Assembly (NCBI RefSeq): GCF_026625765.1
Contig: NZ_CP113062.1
Span: 496,001 to 560,000 of the forward strand
Origin: Frigoribacterium sp. SL97
GTDB lineage: Bacteria; Actinomycetota; Actinomycetes; Actinomycetales; Microbacteriaceae
Direction: 5' to 3'
Length of the DNA stretch: 64,000 bases
Shown: positions 28,178-36,623 of the stretch, one piece after another
Layout: each line of letters starts with the position of its first letter
Numbering within the stretch: the first letter of the stretch is position 1
Made by a program: the position numbers and the translations under genes
Notes under the pieces: generated by a model
What the model was told of the DNA's origin: nothing
Database searches by the model: none
What the model saw: only the letters and a program-made list of their open reading frames with translations

Positions 28178-28771
28178 GTGTTCCTCCTCGAGGACTTCAC
28201 GCTCACCCGGTCGTTCCTCACGTCACCGCGGATCGTCGAGCTGACCGAGAACGCTGCTCGCCTGACGGCTCACAACGACGAGCAGATGGCTATCGAGCGC
28301 CGCATGCGAGAACAAGCTGCTGCCGATCAAGCTCGACGCGACGCGAACATGGCCGCTGCGAGCGAGCGGAAGAAGCGGGAGCGCGAGGCCCTGGCTGCCG
28401 AGATCCGGACGGCGCTCGACGCACCTGTGGCCTGGGCGCCGGGACACCCTGCCGTCAGTCTCATCAAGACCTATTTCGAGCGACGATCGCGACGGGACCT
28501 CGGGATCATCTTCCAGCCCGGAGGCGCCGACGCGATCCCCGAGCGGTGGCAGTGCGTTGCGTACTTCCACCGGGTCGCCGGGCAGACAGCGAGCTTCGAC
28601 ACCAGCGAGGTCGCCGGGACACTCCGCGAGCACAAGGTGCGTCTCGAGGAGCGCTTTTACCGCACCGTGGGACGGTGGCTCCACCAGCTCGTCGACGGCG
28701 ACCTCCTCTTCGAGGACAGCAGCGGCACGTACTCGACCTACGAGCCGACCTACAAGGGAACGTGGTGGTGA
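28178..28771 (+). CDS. Unknown protein with coiled-coil segment
   Basis: 197 aa from GTG 28178, but the frame is open and protein-like further upstream (SSADVPIIGKASGASTE) back to a TGA at about 28102 without a usable start, so the gene may be 5' truncated. Residues 33-75 are a charged Arg/Glu/Ala coiled coil (EQMAIERRMREQAAADQARR). A C-terminal globular part holds YFHRVAGQTASFDTSEVAG, and the last residues are STYEPTYKGTWW. No family or catalytic motif recognised. A hairpin follows the stop. Confidence 0.6.
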   Translation: MFLLEDFTLTRSFLTSPRIVELTENAARLTAHNDEQMAIERRMREQAAADQARRDANMAAASERKKREREALAAEIRTALDAPVAWAPGHPAVSLIKTYFERRSRRDLGIIFQPGGADAIPERWQCVAYFHRVAGQTASFDTSEVAGTLREHKVRLEERFYRTVGRWLHQLVDGDLLFEDSSGTYSTYEPTYKGTWW

Positions 28772-28808
28772 CCGCCGTCTCTCCCCCCCCAACCAGATCT
28801 CTGTCGCC

Positions 28809-28834
28809 CCTCCCGGGCGGCGGGGGTCTTCTCT
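28809..28834 (+). terminator. Probable terminator
   Basis: CCCC-T-CC pairs with GG-C-GGGG around CGGGC, followed by a pyrimidine-rich TCTTCTCTTT. It lies 40 nt after the 28178-28771 gene. Confidence 0.5.
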
Positions 28835-28911
28835 TTGCCTCACCCCGTCGTTACGGTTCTGGAAGCGCCGACCCGGCGACGCACCCCCGACGATCCCGAA
28901 AGACGCAACCC

Positions 28912-29346
28912 ATGCAGACACCGCGCGAGTACGCGACCCTGGAAGAAGCGATGCGCGTCCACGGGTTTCCCGAATGGAACCTCCACATCTATCGCAACGT
29001 CATCGAGGCGATCCCCTTCAGGCGCATCTCAACGCACAAGGACCGCGGCATCAGCCTAGAAAGACAGGACGGTCGCGAACCGTTGTGGATGGTCTACGGA
29101 TACATCAGTGGCTTCGTCACGAAAGAGGAAGCGCGCGCCGCGACGTCAGGCCTCACCCCGTGGCAACGAGGTCAGAAGAAAGGTGAGGCGCCGAAGCTCG
29201 TCACGGACAAGACCCGCTGGGGCGTGACCTTGCCCGAGAACAGGAACCGCGAGACGGGCGCAGCTGGCACCACACCTCGCCATGGCGATCCCTGTCGCGA
29301 CTGCGGCATGGTGCTTCCCCTCAGCGGCGTGCACGACTGCGCGTAG
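28912..29346 (+). CDS. Hypothetical protein
   Basis: 144 aa from ATG 28912. The sequence (EYATLEEAMRVHGFPEWNLH, RNVIEAIPFRRISTHKDRG, PLWMVYGYISGFVTKEEA) has good codon character but I recognise no family. The C-terminus carries a CxxC...H..C set (DPCRDCGMVLPLSGVHDC) that could bind zinc or be a short ribbon. Soluble; no signal sequence. Located alone between two hairpins in the right part of the island. Confidence 0.65.
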   Translation: MQTPREYATLEEAMRVHGFPEWNLHIYRNVIEAIPFRRISTHKDRGISLERQDGREPLWMVYGYISGFVTKEEARAATSGLTPWQRGQKKGEAPKLVTDKTRWGVTLPENRNRETGAAGTTPRHGDPCRDCGMVLPLSGVHDCA

Positions 29347-29462
29347 GTCGGCTCTTGCCTTTAGCTGCGCTCGACGCGGCTCAGGGTCTCCGCGATCGGG
29401 GCTGACACCGCTCACTCACGCGGGGGATGCGGCGCCAGCGCCCTCTACGTACCGTCGGGGTC

Positions 29463-29723
29463 ATGGACGACACGACGAAGCCGAGCCCAGAGAGTCCCGC
29501 CGACGACGCCGCAGACTCGAGCAGCGCCGAGGATGACGACTGCAACAACAACAACGTCAAGCTCGGCATCGTGTTCGCCTCGGTCGGCTTCACGCTCGGT
29601 ATCACGCTCGATAGTCCGTGGGCGGGCGCGCCGATGCTCGTGCTCGGGCTCTACTTCTTCGGCAGGAGCTTCACGGACCAGCGTAAGAAGCGCCGCGGCG
29701 TTGACCCGGCCGGCGAGGTCTAA
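29463..29723 (+). CDS. Small membrane protein of unknown function
   Basis: 86 aa from ATG 29463. An acidic, Ser-rich, Asn-run N-terminus (AEDDDCNNNN) is followed by two hydrophobic segments (LGIVFASVGFTLGITL and MLVLGLYFFG) and a Lys/Arg-rich tail, giving a two-helix hairpin with the tail inside. A strong terminator follows. Confidence 0.6.
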   Translation: MDDTTKPSPESPADDAADSSSAEDDDCNNNNVKLGIVFASVGFTLGITLDSPWAGAPMLVLGLYFFGRSFTDQRKKRRGVDPAGEV

Positions 29724-29749
29724 GACGCTCACCTACTCGAGCCGGACCT

Positions 29750-29790
29750 GACCCCCTCACCCTGACCGGGTGCGGGGGTCTCTCTTTTTC
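29750..29790 (+). terminator. Intrinsic terminator
   Basis: Arms of 13 nt with one mismatch (29750-29762 and 29768-29780) around TGACC, followed by TCTCTTTTTCTC. A strong Rho-independent terminator for the preceding small gene. Confidence 0.85.
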
Positions 29791-29834
29791 TCGGGCGCCC
29801 CGATCCATGCGCCGAGGCGCGGGCAGCGACGCCC

Positions 29835-30032
29835 TTAGTTCCCCTGTAGGGCGCCGATGATCAGGCCGAGCACCAGCAGAACTCCGAAGACGAGGCCAAG
29901 GAGGCCAAGGCAGCTGCTGCAACCTCTTTCATCGGATGTGGCTGCGGGATCGGTAATGGAGGGAGAGACGTAGTTGGGGTCTGGTCTCGCCGCCGGACGT
30001 TCCGAGAGGGGGCGGTCCTCGGGATCGGTCAT
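29835..30032 (-). CDS. Small membrane protein of unknown function
   Basis: 65 aa from ATG 30032, overlapping the upstream gene's stop by one base (TAATG-type coupling). The N-terminal half is polar and Pro-rich. A Cys pair (GCSSCLG) precedes one strong transmembrane helix (LLGLVFGVLLVLGLIIGAL). Cotranscribed with the 61-aa gene. Confidence 0.55.
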   Translation of the reverse strand: MTDPEDRPLSERPAARPDPNYVSPSITDPAATSDERGCSSCLGLLGLVFGVLLVLGLIIGALQGN

Positions 30033-30217
30033 TAGATTGTCTCGACGACGGCAACGAGCTCGGTGCCCGGCGCAAACGGCGACTCGCGTACCTGAAGGTC
30101 GATGACCTTAACCGGCGGGTAGGCCTCGAGAACTTCCAAGAGCTTCGCCCTCGCCTTCACGGTGTCGCCGCCCAGCGCGGTCACAATCACGATGTCTTGC
30201 TGGCTCACCAATGGCAC
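30032..30217 (-). CDS. Small conserved-looking protein of unknown function
   Basis: 61 aa, ATG 30217. Soluble alpha/beta-like sequence (DIVIVTALGGDTVKARAKLL, VKVIDLQVRESPFAPGTELV) without cysteines or membrane segments. Coupled to the downstream 65-aa membrane protein. No family recognised. The regular hydrophobic pattern argues that it is real. Confidence 0.55.
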   Translation of the reverse strand: MPLVSQQDIVIVTALGGDTVKARAKLLEVLEAYPPVKVIDLQVRESPFAPGTELVAVVETI

Positions 30218-30388
30218 AGTTCCGCCTCAGGTCAGTTCGCACAGTAGCGGGATGAAGGCCGCGTCTTCCAGCCCGCGCCACCTTTTCACCCGTCGGACCG
30301 ACGGTCGCACTTCCCCACCTCCCCCATCATCGGTCGCGAGGGCTCTCTTCTTGCCGGCGCCCGCTGATTTGACGCCGATGCGTCGGGC

Positions 30389-30790
30389 TTAGCCCACTTC
30401 GTCATCCAGTGAGAACGTCGATGCGTCGCTGAGCTTCTTCGCTGAGACCGTGTGGCCGGTATCCGAGTCCAGCGGGAACTCGATGAGGGCCATGTCAGCG
30501 GACGCCTCGAGAACGAGGACCCTGAATTGGTCACCCCCGGCGAGAACGACGCCTCCGCCAACATCGGCGGACATAGTCGCGTAGTAGATCGGAAGCGACT
30601 CCAGCGGCGGCCCTTGTGTCCACTTCCGGAAGACCTTCGCCCCGTTCTTCACGCCGGCGCGGACACCGACCTCACTCAGACGCACAACCCCGTATCCGAC
30701 GACAGCGACTCCGATCAGAAGGTATCCGGGTCCACCCATCGACTTCGCCGCCTTGACGATCTTGATGTAACCGCCCAAGTTGTTGCCCAT
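30389..30790 (-). CDS. Membrane protein of unknown function
   Basis: 133 aa from ATG 30790, with GAGGGTGG as ribosome binding site; a longer frame to 30820 lacks one. One hydrophobic segment (GYLLIGVAVVGYGVVRL) near residues 22-38 is followed by a soluble domain of about 90 residues (PIYYATMSADVGGGVVLAGG, RVLVLEASADMALIEFPLD). It could be transcribed with the two smaller minus-strand genes that follow 170 nt later. No family recognised. Confidence 0.6.
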   Translation of the reverse strand: MGNNLGGYIKIVKAAKSMGGPGYLLIGVAVVGYGVVRLSEVGVRAGVKNGAKVFRKWTQGPPLESLPIYYATMSADVGGGVVLAGGDQFRVLVLEASADMALIEFPLDSDTGHTVSAKKLSDASTFSLDDEVG

Positions 30791-30869
30791 GTCCGCCACC
30801 CTCGAAGTTGATCTCTCCAACTCTACTGAGGCGGGTACGAGCCTCTGCCGCGTCTTAGCCCCGCGCCGG

Positions 30870-31190
30870 CACTAAGACCTCATGGAGGGCTGGTCCCGGG
30901 CCGTGTCCGGCCCGATCGTGTCCAGATCGCGGCCACGCAGGGCCGCGCTGTGTCTGTCCCAGCCGCCTCGGTGGCTGTATCGATATCGACCGGATCGTGG
31001 CCAGGGCCGGGCCAGTGTCTGGCCATGATCCGGTCAGAGACCCAGAAGAGCACCCGTAAGGCCCCTCCGACCCTCGGCTAGGGCCTTGGAGGCGTCTGGG
31101 CGACCAGTTCCTGGTCACATCCGGGCCGCAGCCGGTCATAAACGGACCAGTTATGACCGTCTTATGACCACAGAGTGACCACCGCCAATA
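30870..31190. repeat. Repeat-rich non-coding stretch with TTATGACC iterons
   Basis: GC-rich text dominated by short repeats of GGCCG, GACCGG and GTGTCC. At its right end GGTCATAA (31134-31141) is followed by TTATGACC twice (31151-31158 and 31162-31169), the two direct copies being 11 nt apart, one helical turn. This looks like a protein-binding array (operator, replication or recombination site). A minus-strand open frame across the stretch has no coding character. Confidence 0.5.
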
Positions 31191-31253
31191 AGCAATGAGC
31201 TTATGCGTCGCAGCCATAAGGAGCCGGCGGAGGGACCGAACTGAAGGGCAAGA

Positions 31254-31628
31254 GTGGGCGGAGGCGGGGCGCGATGGAAGCGCGATCAGGGGCCGGCCGA
31301 GGAAGCATCAGGAGCTCCCCCAGCTCCTCCTCGTCCAGCTGTCATTCGCGTCTTCTTCGCTGGCTCGTCGTCGCTGGATCGCACCTGTCGTTTCCTCGAA
31401 GGATGCGAGAGGACGGCCCCATGGAGCATCGACATCGCGGAACTGACGGGCCGCGACCCCGCCCCGCTGAGGGGATCTCCACCAGGCAGCAGACCCGTCG
31501 AGCCGGCGGCCGAGGGAGTGGGCCGAAGCAGGGCAGAGGCGCGATCGGCGGCCAGGGCCGCCACGAGCTCACGCTCCGCACCCCTCGGCTACGTCTTGTC
31601 GCGCCCCGACTTGGGCGGGATCGTCTAA
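31254..31628 (+). CDS. Doubtful ORF, possibly a helix-turn-helix remnant
   Basis: The central part reads AVIRVFFAGSSSLDRTCRFL and PWSIDIAELTGRDPAPLRG, the latter resembling the recognition helix region of small regulators. The flanks are low-complexity and no ribosome binding site is obvious. It could be a pseudogene or noise. Confidence 0.25.
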   Translation: MGGGGARWKRDQGPAEEASGAPPAPPRPAVIRVFFAGSSSLDRTCRFLEGCERTAPWSIDIAELTGRDPAPLRGSPPGSRPVEPAAEGVGRSRAEARSAARAATSSRSAPLGYVLSRPDLGGIV

Positions 31629-31800
31629 TGGCCCCGCTATACCTTCACGCCATGAAGGCAGATCCATTTACTCAGCGGTGGGCCAGCGGAGAGGGTGCCG
31701 ACAGCTAGGTGAAGTGCTGCAACTTCAGGGATTGTCATCGTCGACTCGCCCATTATTAAGTCGTCTTGAGGCGATTGCCTTTTGCCCTTAGCGTAAGGCC

Positions 31801-33498
31801 GTGACGACAGAGCGCACGTCGAGGGGCCCCCAACAGAATCCGTGCGTCGACTCCGGCGACCCTCAGCAAAGCCCACACGGGCAGCCTGTTGTGAACGACG
31901 TGATTGCCGCTCTTGCATCTGGTGCCCGACTGAACATGGCGGGGAAATCCGTCAAGGCATCGTTCCTTCGGGCGCTCCTGTTTGATCCGGCATCGTTTCA
32001 GGTCCCGCATCCTGTCGCCCTGAGAATCGACGGAGCCCGAATCGAAGGCAGGGCCAACTTCGGTGGGATGACTATCCCGTTCAGTGTTGCGTTCACGCAC
32101 TGCACCTTCAGCCACTTGGTGATCTTCGCCAAGGCGACCTGTGTCAACTTGAGCCTGAACGGGAGCCATGTCCCCCGCTTTCGGGCAGCCTTCCTCACCG
32201 TCGAAAAGACTTTGTCGCTGGGACATGGATTTTCTTCTTCCGGGCAGGTACGCCTATTCGGCGCGGACATCGGAAAGTTAGACGCTGAAGATGCTCGAGT
32301 AGACAACCCGGACGGGTACGCTATAAACGGCGATTATTGCCACGTCCGCAGTTACGCGACTCTCGAAAAGAGCACCTTTCGTGGAACCGTCCGTATGCTG
32401 AGCGCAGCTGTGGACGGCCAACTTGACTTCACCGGTGTAGTCATCCGAGGACGTCGCGGCGACGACGCACTCGTTCTCGACTCGGTGCGTGTACCCGGAG
32501 GAATAACTGCCAGCGGTGCCACAATTTTCGGTCCGACGTGGCTCGTAGCGGTTCAGAGCAGCCACGAGATCAATTTCTCACACGCGAGATTTGTCGCACC
32601 GAATGAACGTGCACTCGATGCTTCCCGCCTTTCGGCAGGTAGCCTCAATCTGACGGAGGCGCACATCTTCGGCGAGCTCAAAGCGGCCGGTGCGCGGATG
32701 GAAACATTGGATTGCACAGACTCTGTCTTCAAGGCCCCGGCTGATTACAGCCTCGACCTCGACTCTTCTCGAATTAGCGGGGCGTTTCACGCAAACTTCG
32801 CCGTAGTCCAAGGTGCGCTCGACCTAACGAACACGGACATTCACGTGTATCGAGACCGACGCATCTCCTGGCCCGAAAGCATCAAACTCATCGGAGCCCA
32901 CTACGACCGGCTCGAGGGGGATGGAGAACGTATGGGAGTTACTCGGACTTCAACGCGCGAGCGGCTCGCATGGCTCCTCCGAGACCCCGACTTCCACCCC
33001 CAGAAATACCGATCCGTAGCACAGGCGTATGCAAATGTTGGCCAGGCGCGCCTTCAACGCGCCGTCTTGATCGAAGGCGAGCACCAACGGCGCATCGCGC
33101 GGACACACGGAATGCAACGCGGCCTCAGCACGGCATGGAGCGGAGTTCTTCGTGGTCTCATCGGCTACGGATACCGTCCGGGGCGCGCAATACTGTGGTT
33201 ACTGGCGCTTATCCTCGCTGGCACTGGAATTGCCTGGCTGGAGCATCAATCTGGCACCATCACAAATACTGGCGATGCGACTACAACCTTCAATCCCTTC
33301 AGGTACGCCGTTGCAGTGCTCTTTCCGGTCGCGAGCCTGACCGACGCGACGGGGTTCACCGTGACTGGTCCGGCAGCATGGACAAGCTTCGCTTTGGCTA
33401 TCGCGGGGTGGTTCCTCGCGGCGATCGTAGTTGCTGGCTTGGCCGGCATCTTTCGCCGTGACTCGAGGCAGACGTCGATACTTGGCCGAGGTGGTTAG
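31801..33498 (+). CDS. Membrane-anchored right-handed beta-helix (pentapeptide-like) protein
   Basis: 565 aa from GTG 31801, weak GTAAGG site upstream. Residues 70-370 are made of irregular about 20-residue repeats with LDL/LNL/ALDA strand patterns (VALRIDGARIEGRANFGG, SLNLTEAHIFGELKAAGARM), typical of a beta-helix. A basic stretch follows, then two to three C-terminal membrane segments (AILWLLALILAGTGIAWL, SFALAIAGWFLAAIVVAGLA). The architecture matches proteins annotated in actinomycetes as membrane-associated oxidoreductase, though no redox motif is visible here. Base composition is lower in G+C than the core genome. Last gene of the island. A link with the BREX cluster is positional only. 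Confidence 0.7.
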   Translation: MTTERTSRGPQQNPCVDSGDPQQSPHGQPVVNDVIAALASGARLNMAGKSVKASFLRALLFDPASFQVPHPVALRIDGARIEGRANFGGMTIPFSVAFTHCTFSHLVIFAKATCVNLSLNGSHVPRFRAAFLTVEKTLSLGHGFSSSGQVRLFGADIGKLDAEDARVDNPDGYAINGDYCHVRSYATLEKSTFRGTVRMLSAAVDGQLDFTGVVIRGRRGDDALVLDSVRVPGGITASGATIFGPTWLVAVQSSHEINFSHARFVAPNERALDASRLSAGSLNLTEAHIFGELKAAGARMETLDCTDSVFKAPADYSLDLDSSRISGAFHANFAVVQGALDLTNTDIHVYRDRRISWPESIKLIGAHYDRLEGDGERMGVTRTSTRERLAWLLRDPDFHPQKYRSVAQAYANVGQARLQRAVLIEGEHQRRIARTHGMQRGLSTAWSGVLRGLIGYGYRPGRAILWLLALILAGTGIAWLEHQSGTITNTGDATTTFNPFRYAVAVLFPVASLTDATGFTVTGPAAWTSFALAIAGWFLAAIVVAGLAGIFRRDSRQTSILGRGG

Positions 33499-33615
33499 TG
33501 CTCGTGGGCCTGCGATCTCAAGTGTCGGCCCTTGGCGTCCAGGGCTCGAATGCCCCAGCAAGTAAGGCTTTTCGAAAGCCAGAACTCATGGGTGCTTAGT
33601 AGTCGAGAGCAGTGG

Positions 33616-33635
33616 CCCCGGGATTGCAAGGGGTC
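33616..33635. other. Candidate right island junction or hairpin
   Basis: CCCCGGGATTGCAAGGGG resembles CCCCGTAATTGCAGGGG in the terminator just after tRNA-Ser (6336-6354), with three differences. Both could simply be hairpins. The core-type DUF2200 gene starts at its right. Confidence 0.3.
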
Positions 33636-33663
33636 TCACGGCTAGCTGCTCACTTACACGCCG

Positions 33664-34008
33664 TCACCCCGGCCGCAGCACCTTCGCCATCGGCCGGCCG
33701 CGCGCGATCTCGTCCACGAGCTTGTCGAGGCGGCGGATGTTCGCGGTGAGCTCGTCGTCGAGGGCCTCGATGCGGACGCCGCAGATGACTCCGGTCACGA
33801 GTGAGGCCCGGGGGTTGAGTTCGGCTGCCGCGAAGAAGTCACGGAAGGTCGTGCCGTCTGCGACGTGTCGGTCGATTAGGGCCTGGTCGTAACCGGTCAG
33901 CCACGTCACGACCTCGTCGACCTCGGCCCGCGACCGTCCCTTGCGCTCGACCTTGGCCACGTACAGGGGATAGACCCTGCCGAACGGCATGTCGTCCAAG
34001 CGACTCAT
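33664..34008 (-). CDS. DUF2200 domain protein (copy 1)
   Basis: 114 aa from ATG 34008. Reads MSRLDDMPFGRVYPLYVAKVERKG with WLTGYDQ, the complete DUF2200 domain of unknown function. A second copy at 42041-42385 has the same length and differs at roughly a dozen positions. It ends just after the presumed right island boundary and diverges from a copper-binding-protein remnant. Confidence 0.85.
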   Translation of the reverse strand: MSRLDDMPFGRVYPLYVAKVERKGRSRAEVDEVVTWLTGYDQALIDRHVADGTTFRDFFAAAELNPRASLVTGVICGVRIEALDDELTANIRRLDKLVDEIARGRPMAKVLRPG

Positions 34009-34047
34009 GCCCGGCATCGTACGCGCGCCCCGGTCGCGCCACGAGCC

Positions 34048-34218
34048 TTGGACGCTGCTAGCGTCACCCGCGCCGTCGTCGAGGCCTGCCTCGCCGCGTG
34101 CCGCTCGTGCGCCGACGAGTGCGCCCAGCACGTCGACATGCACGACCACTGCCGCATCTGCGCCGACGCCTGCCTCCGCTGCATCGATGCCTGCACCGCC
34201 CTGCTCGAGACCCTCTGA
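34048..34218 (+). pseudogene. C-terminal fragment of a four-helix-bundle copper-binding protein
   Basis: The frame ending TGA 34216-34218 reads ACLAACRSCADECAQHVDM, then HDHCRICADACLRCIDACTALL. The repeated CxxxCxxC spacing is that of the DUF326/Csp copper-storage family. Family members are about 110-130 aa, but here only about 55 residues have family character, with no good start, so the N-terminal half is missing. Probably a remnant cut off next to the DUF2200 gene. Confidence 0.6.
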
Positions 34219-34361
34219 CCTCCGGCGAACGAGCGGGCAACCACGGGGCGCGCCGCCGTTGCACGGGGCGAACACGGCCACCCACACACCTGCAGTGCCC
34301 TGCCGAACCTGGTTCCCACAGGGCCTGGTTGCCCCGAACCACCAACCGTAGGGTCGGAGGC

Positions 34362-35249
34362 ATGGACAACCGAGCCGAGGTCCGCGACTTCCTCGCCACC
34401 CGCCGCGCACGCCTCTCGCCCGAACAGGCCGGCGTCGTCAGCGCCGGCGGCCAGCGACGCGTCCCCGGGCTCCGCCGCGACGAGGTCGCCCGCCTCGCCG
34501 GCGTCAGCGTCGACTACTACACCCGACTCGAACGCGGCAACCTCGGCGGGGTGTCCGACAGCGTCCTCGACGCCATCGCCCGCGCCCTCGGCTTGGACCA
34601 GGCCGAAACCGACCACCTCTACGACCTCGCCCGCGCCTCCGTTCCCTCCCGCCGCAGGCCCCCGGTCTCCAGCGAGCAGAAGATCGCGCAGTCACCGGTG
34701 CAGCACATGCTCGACGCCATGACCGGCGCCGTCGCCATGGTCACCAACACCCGCATGGACCTCGTCGCCGCCAACGCCCTCGGCTTCGCCCTGTACTCCG
34801 ACATGTACCGCAGCACCCTGCGCCCCGCCAACCACTCCCGCTACATCTTCCTCGACCCGGGCGCCCACGACTTCTACCCCGACTGGGAGCGCGCAGCCAA
34901 CGTCAACGTCGCCATCCTCCGACGCGACGCCGGCCGCAACCCGCACGACGCCGGCATAGCCGCCCTCGTCGGCGAGCTGTCCATCCGCAGCGACGAGTTC
35001 CGCGCCCGCTGGGCCGCCCACGACGTCCGCCGCCACTACGTCGGCGCGAAAGAGTTCCGGCACCCGGCCGTCGGCCTGCTCGAGCTGGACTTCCAGGTGA
35101 TGGAACTCCAGGACACCCCCGGGCACTCGCTCACCGTCTACACGGCCGCCCCCGGCTCCGCGTCCGACGAGGGGCTGCGCCTCCTCGCCTCGTGGGCGGC
35201 GACCGCGAACGTCGTCGAACGGGCCCGGTCCGCCGACCCCGTCACCTGA
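34362..35249 (+). CDS. XRE-family regulator with MmyB-like ligand-binding domain (1)
   Basis: 295 aa from ATG 34362. N-terminal helix-turn-helix (VPGLRRDEVARLAGVSVDYY, TRLERGNLGG) at about residues 28-80, then the MmyB-type sensor domain (MVTNTRMDLVAANALGFALY) that in the family binds a fatty-acid-like ligand. A TAGGGT box ends 7 nt before the ATG, so the mRNA is probably leaderless. The MFS exporter follows 77 nt later on the same strand and is the likely target. Such regulators usually control adjacent redox or export genes. Confidence 0.9.
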   Translation: MDNRAEVRDFLATRRARLSPEQAGVVSAGGQRRVPGLRRDEVARLAGVSVDYYTRLERGNLGGVSDSVLDAIARALGLDQAETDHLYDLARASVPSRRRPPVSSEQKIAQSPVQHMLDAMTGAVAMVTNTRMDLVAANALGFALYSDMYRSTLRPANHSRYIFLDPGAHDFYPDWERAANVNVAILRRDAGRNPHDAGIAALVGELSIRSDEFRARWAAHDVRRHYVGAKEFRHPAVGLLELDFQVMELQDTPGHSLTVYTAAPGSASDEGLRLLASWAATANVVERARSADPVT

Positions 35250-35326
35250 CCCGCGCCTCCTTCTTCCTCCCGCACCACCGGGCTCACCCCCAGGAGGCGC
35301 GGTTCCGCGCCCGAAAGGACCTCACC

Positions 35327-36538
35327 ATGTCGGCAGCGCCCGTCCCCACCCGCGCTCACCGCGCCTCCGTCGCCGGAGGCCCCGTCGAGCGGCTGCCGGT
35401 GTTCTCGCTGGTCGTCCTGGCGACGATGGGGTTCATCCTCGTCGCGATGGAGACGATGCCGGCGGGCCTGCTGCCCGTCATCGCGGACGGCCTCGACACG
35501 AGCGAGGGTGCCGTGGGACTGCTCATCAGCGCCTACGCCCTCGGCACCGTGGTCGCGACCGTGCCGGCCATCACGCTCACCCGGGGGATGCGTCGCAAGC
35601 CGCTCCTCCTGATCGCGATCACCGGCCTGGTCGTCGCGAACACGGTGACGGCGCTCTCGCCCGTCATCGCGCTGGCGCTGGTGTCGCGGTTCGTGGCCGG
35701 CGCGTTCTCGGGCGTGATCTGGGGCATGCTCGCGGCCTACGGACGCCGGATCAGCCCGCCCGACCGTGCCGGACTGTCGCTCGCGATCGTCTCGGCGGGT
35801 GCGCCCGTCGGGTTCGCGTTCGGGACGCCGCTGGGCTCGTGGCTCGGGACGGCCTTCGACTGGCGGTGGTCGTTCGGCGGGCTGACCCTGCTCGGGGTCG
35901 TCGTCTTCGCGCTCGTGGCGAGCATCGTCCCGGACGCGGCACCGGCACCGGCGGGGGCGCGGCTCTCGCTCGGGCGGGTGTTCCGCATCCCGGGGATCGC
36001 CGTGATCCTGGCCGTCATCGCCGCGTGGATGCTCGCCCACAACACGATCTACACCTACGTCTCGCCGTACCTGCGGGCCGGTGGGTCGGGGCTCGGCGTC
36101 GACGTCACGCTGCTGATCTACGGCATCGCCTCGATCGGCGGGATCGTCGTCACCGGGGCGCTGCTCGACCGGCACCCGCGCGCCCTGCTGCACGGCAGCG
36201 TCGTGGTGTTCGTCGTCGCGGGGGTCGTCCTGCTCGTCGGTCACGCGTCGGTGCCGGCGGTGGTCGTCGCCGCGGTGCTCTGGGGCGTCACGTTCGGTGG
36301 CGCGTCGGCCCAGCTGCAGGCCGCGCTCACCACCGTCGGCGGCGACAACGCCGACGTCGCGAACGCCTTCCTGCCGGTGGCGTTCAACGTGGCGATCTTC
36401 TTCGCGGGGATCGTCGGGGCGGCCCTGCTGACCGTGGCGGACGGGCTCGTGCTGCCGGTGCTGATGATCGGGTTCGGGGTCGTGGCGTTGGCGCTGACGG
36501 TGTACGGGCGGCGGAACGCGTTCCCTGCGGCGCTCTGA
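35327..36538 (+). CDS. MFS transporter (DHA1 / AraJ-like exporter)
   Basis: 403 aa from ATG 35327, GAAAGGA site upstream. Twelve hydrophobic segments; the N-terminal half carries the DHA1 pattern (MGFILVAMETMPAGLLPVIA, VGLLISAYALGTVVATVPA) and motif A-like RGMRRKPLL between helices 2 and 3. Similar to sugar-efflux or chloramphenicol-resistance-type exporters. The substrate cannot be told. Likely cotranscribed with, or controlled by, the MmyB-type regulator just upstream. Confidence 0.88.
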   Translation: MSAAPVPTRAHRASVAGGPVERLPVFSLVVLATMGFILVAMETMPAGLLPVIADGLDTSEGAVGLLISAYALGTVVATVPAITLTRGMRRKPLLLIAITGLVVANTVTALSPVIALALVSRFVAGAFSGVIWGMLAAYGRRISPPDRAGLSLAIVSAGAPVGFAFGTPLGSWLGTAFDWRWSFGGLTLLGVVVFALVASIVPDAAPAPAGARLSLGRVFRIPGIAVILAVIAAWMLAHNTIYTYVSPYLRAGGSGLGVDVTLLIYGIASIGGIVVTGALLDRHPRALLHGSVVVFVVAGVVLLVGHASVPAVVVAAVLWGVTFGGASAQLQAALTTVGGDNADVANAFLPVAFNVAIFFAGIVGAALLTVADGLVLPVLMIGFGVVALALTVYGRRNAFPAAL

Positions 36539-36623
36539 CCGGCTCGGCCCTGGGCATCCTCGATGCTCACCTCCTCAACGGCAAGGGGAAGAAAGTGCAG
36601 CAGATGCAACATCTCGAGCGGGG

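Noticed and set aside
30855..31217. 120-codon minus-strand ORF
   Set aside because: Runs through the repeat-rich region with no coding character or ribosome binding site.
33600..33640. Definite attachment site
   Set aside because: The similarity to the tRNA terminator is short, imperfect and explained by both being hairpins; recorded only as a weak candidate.
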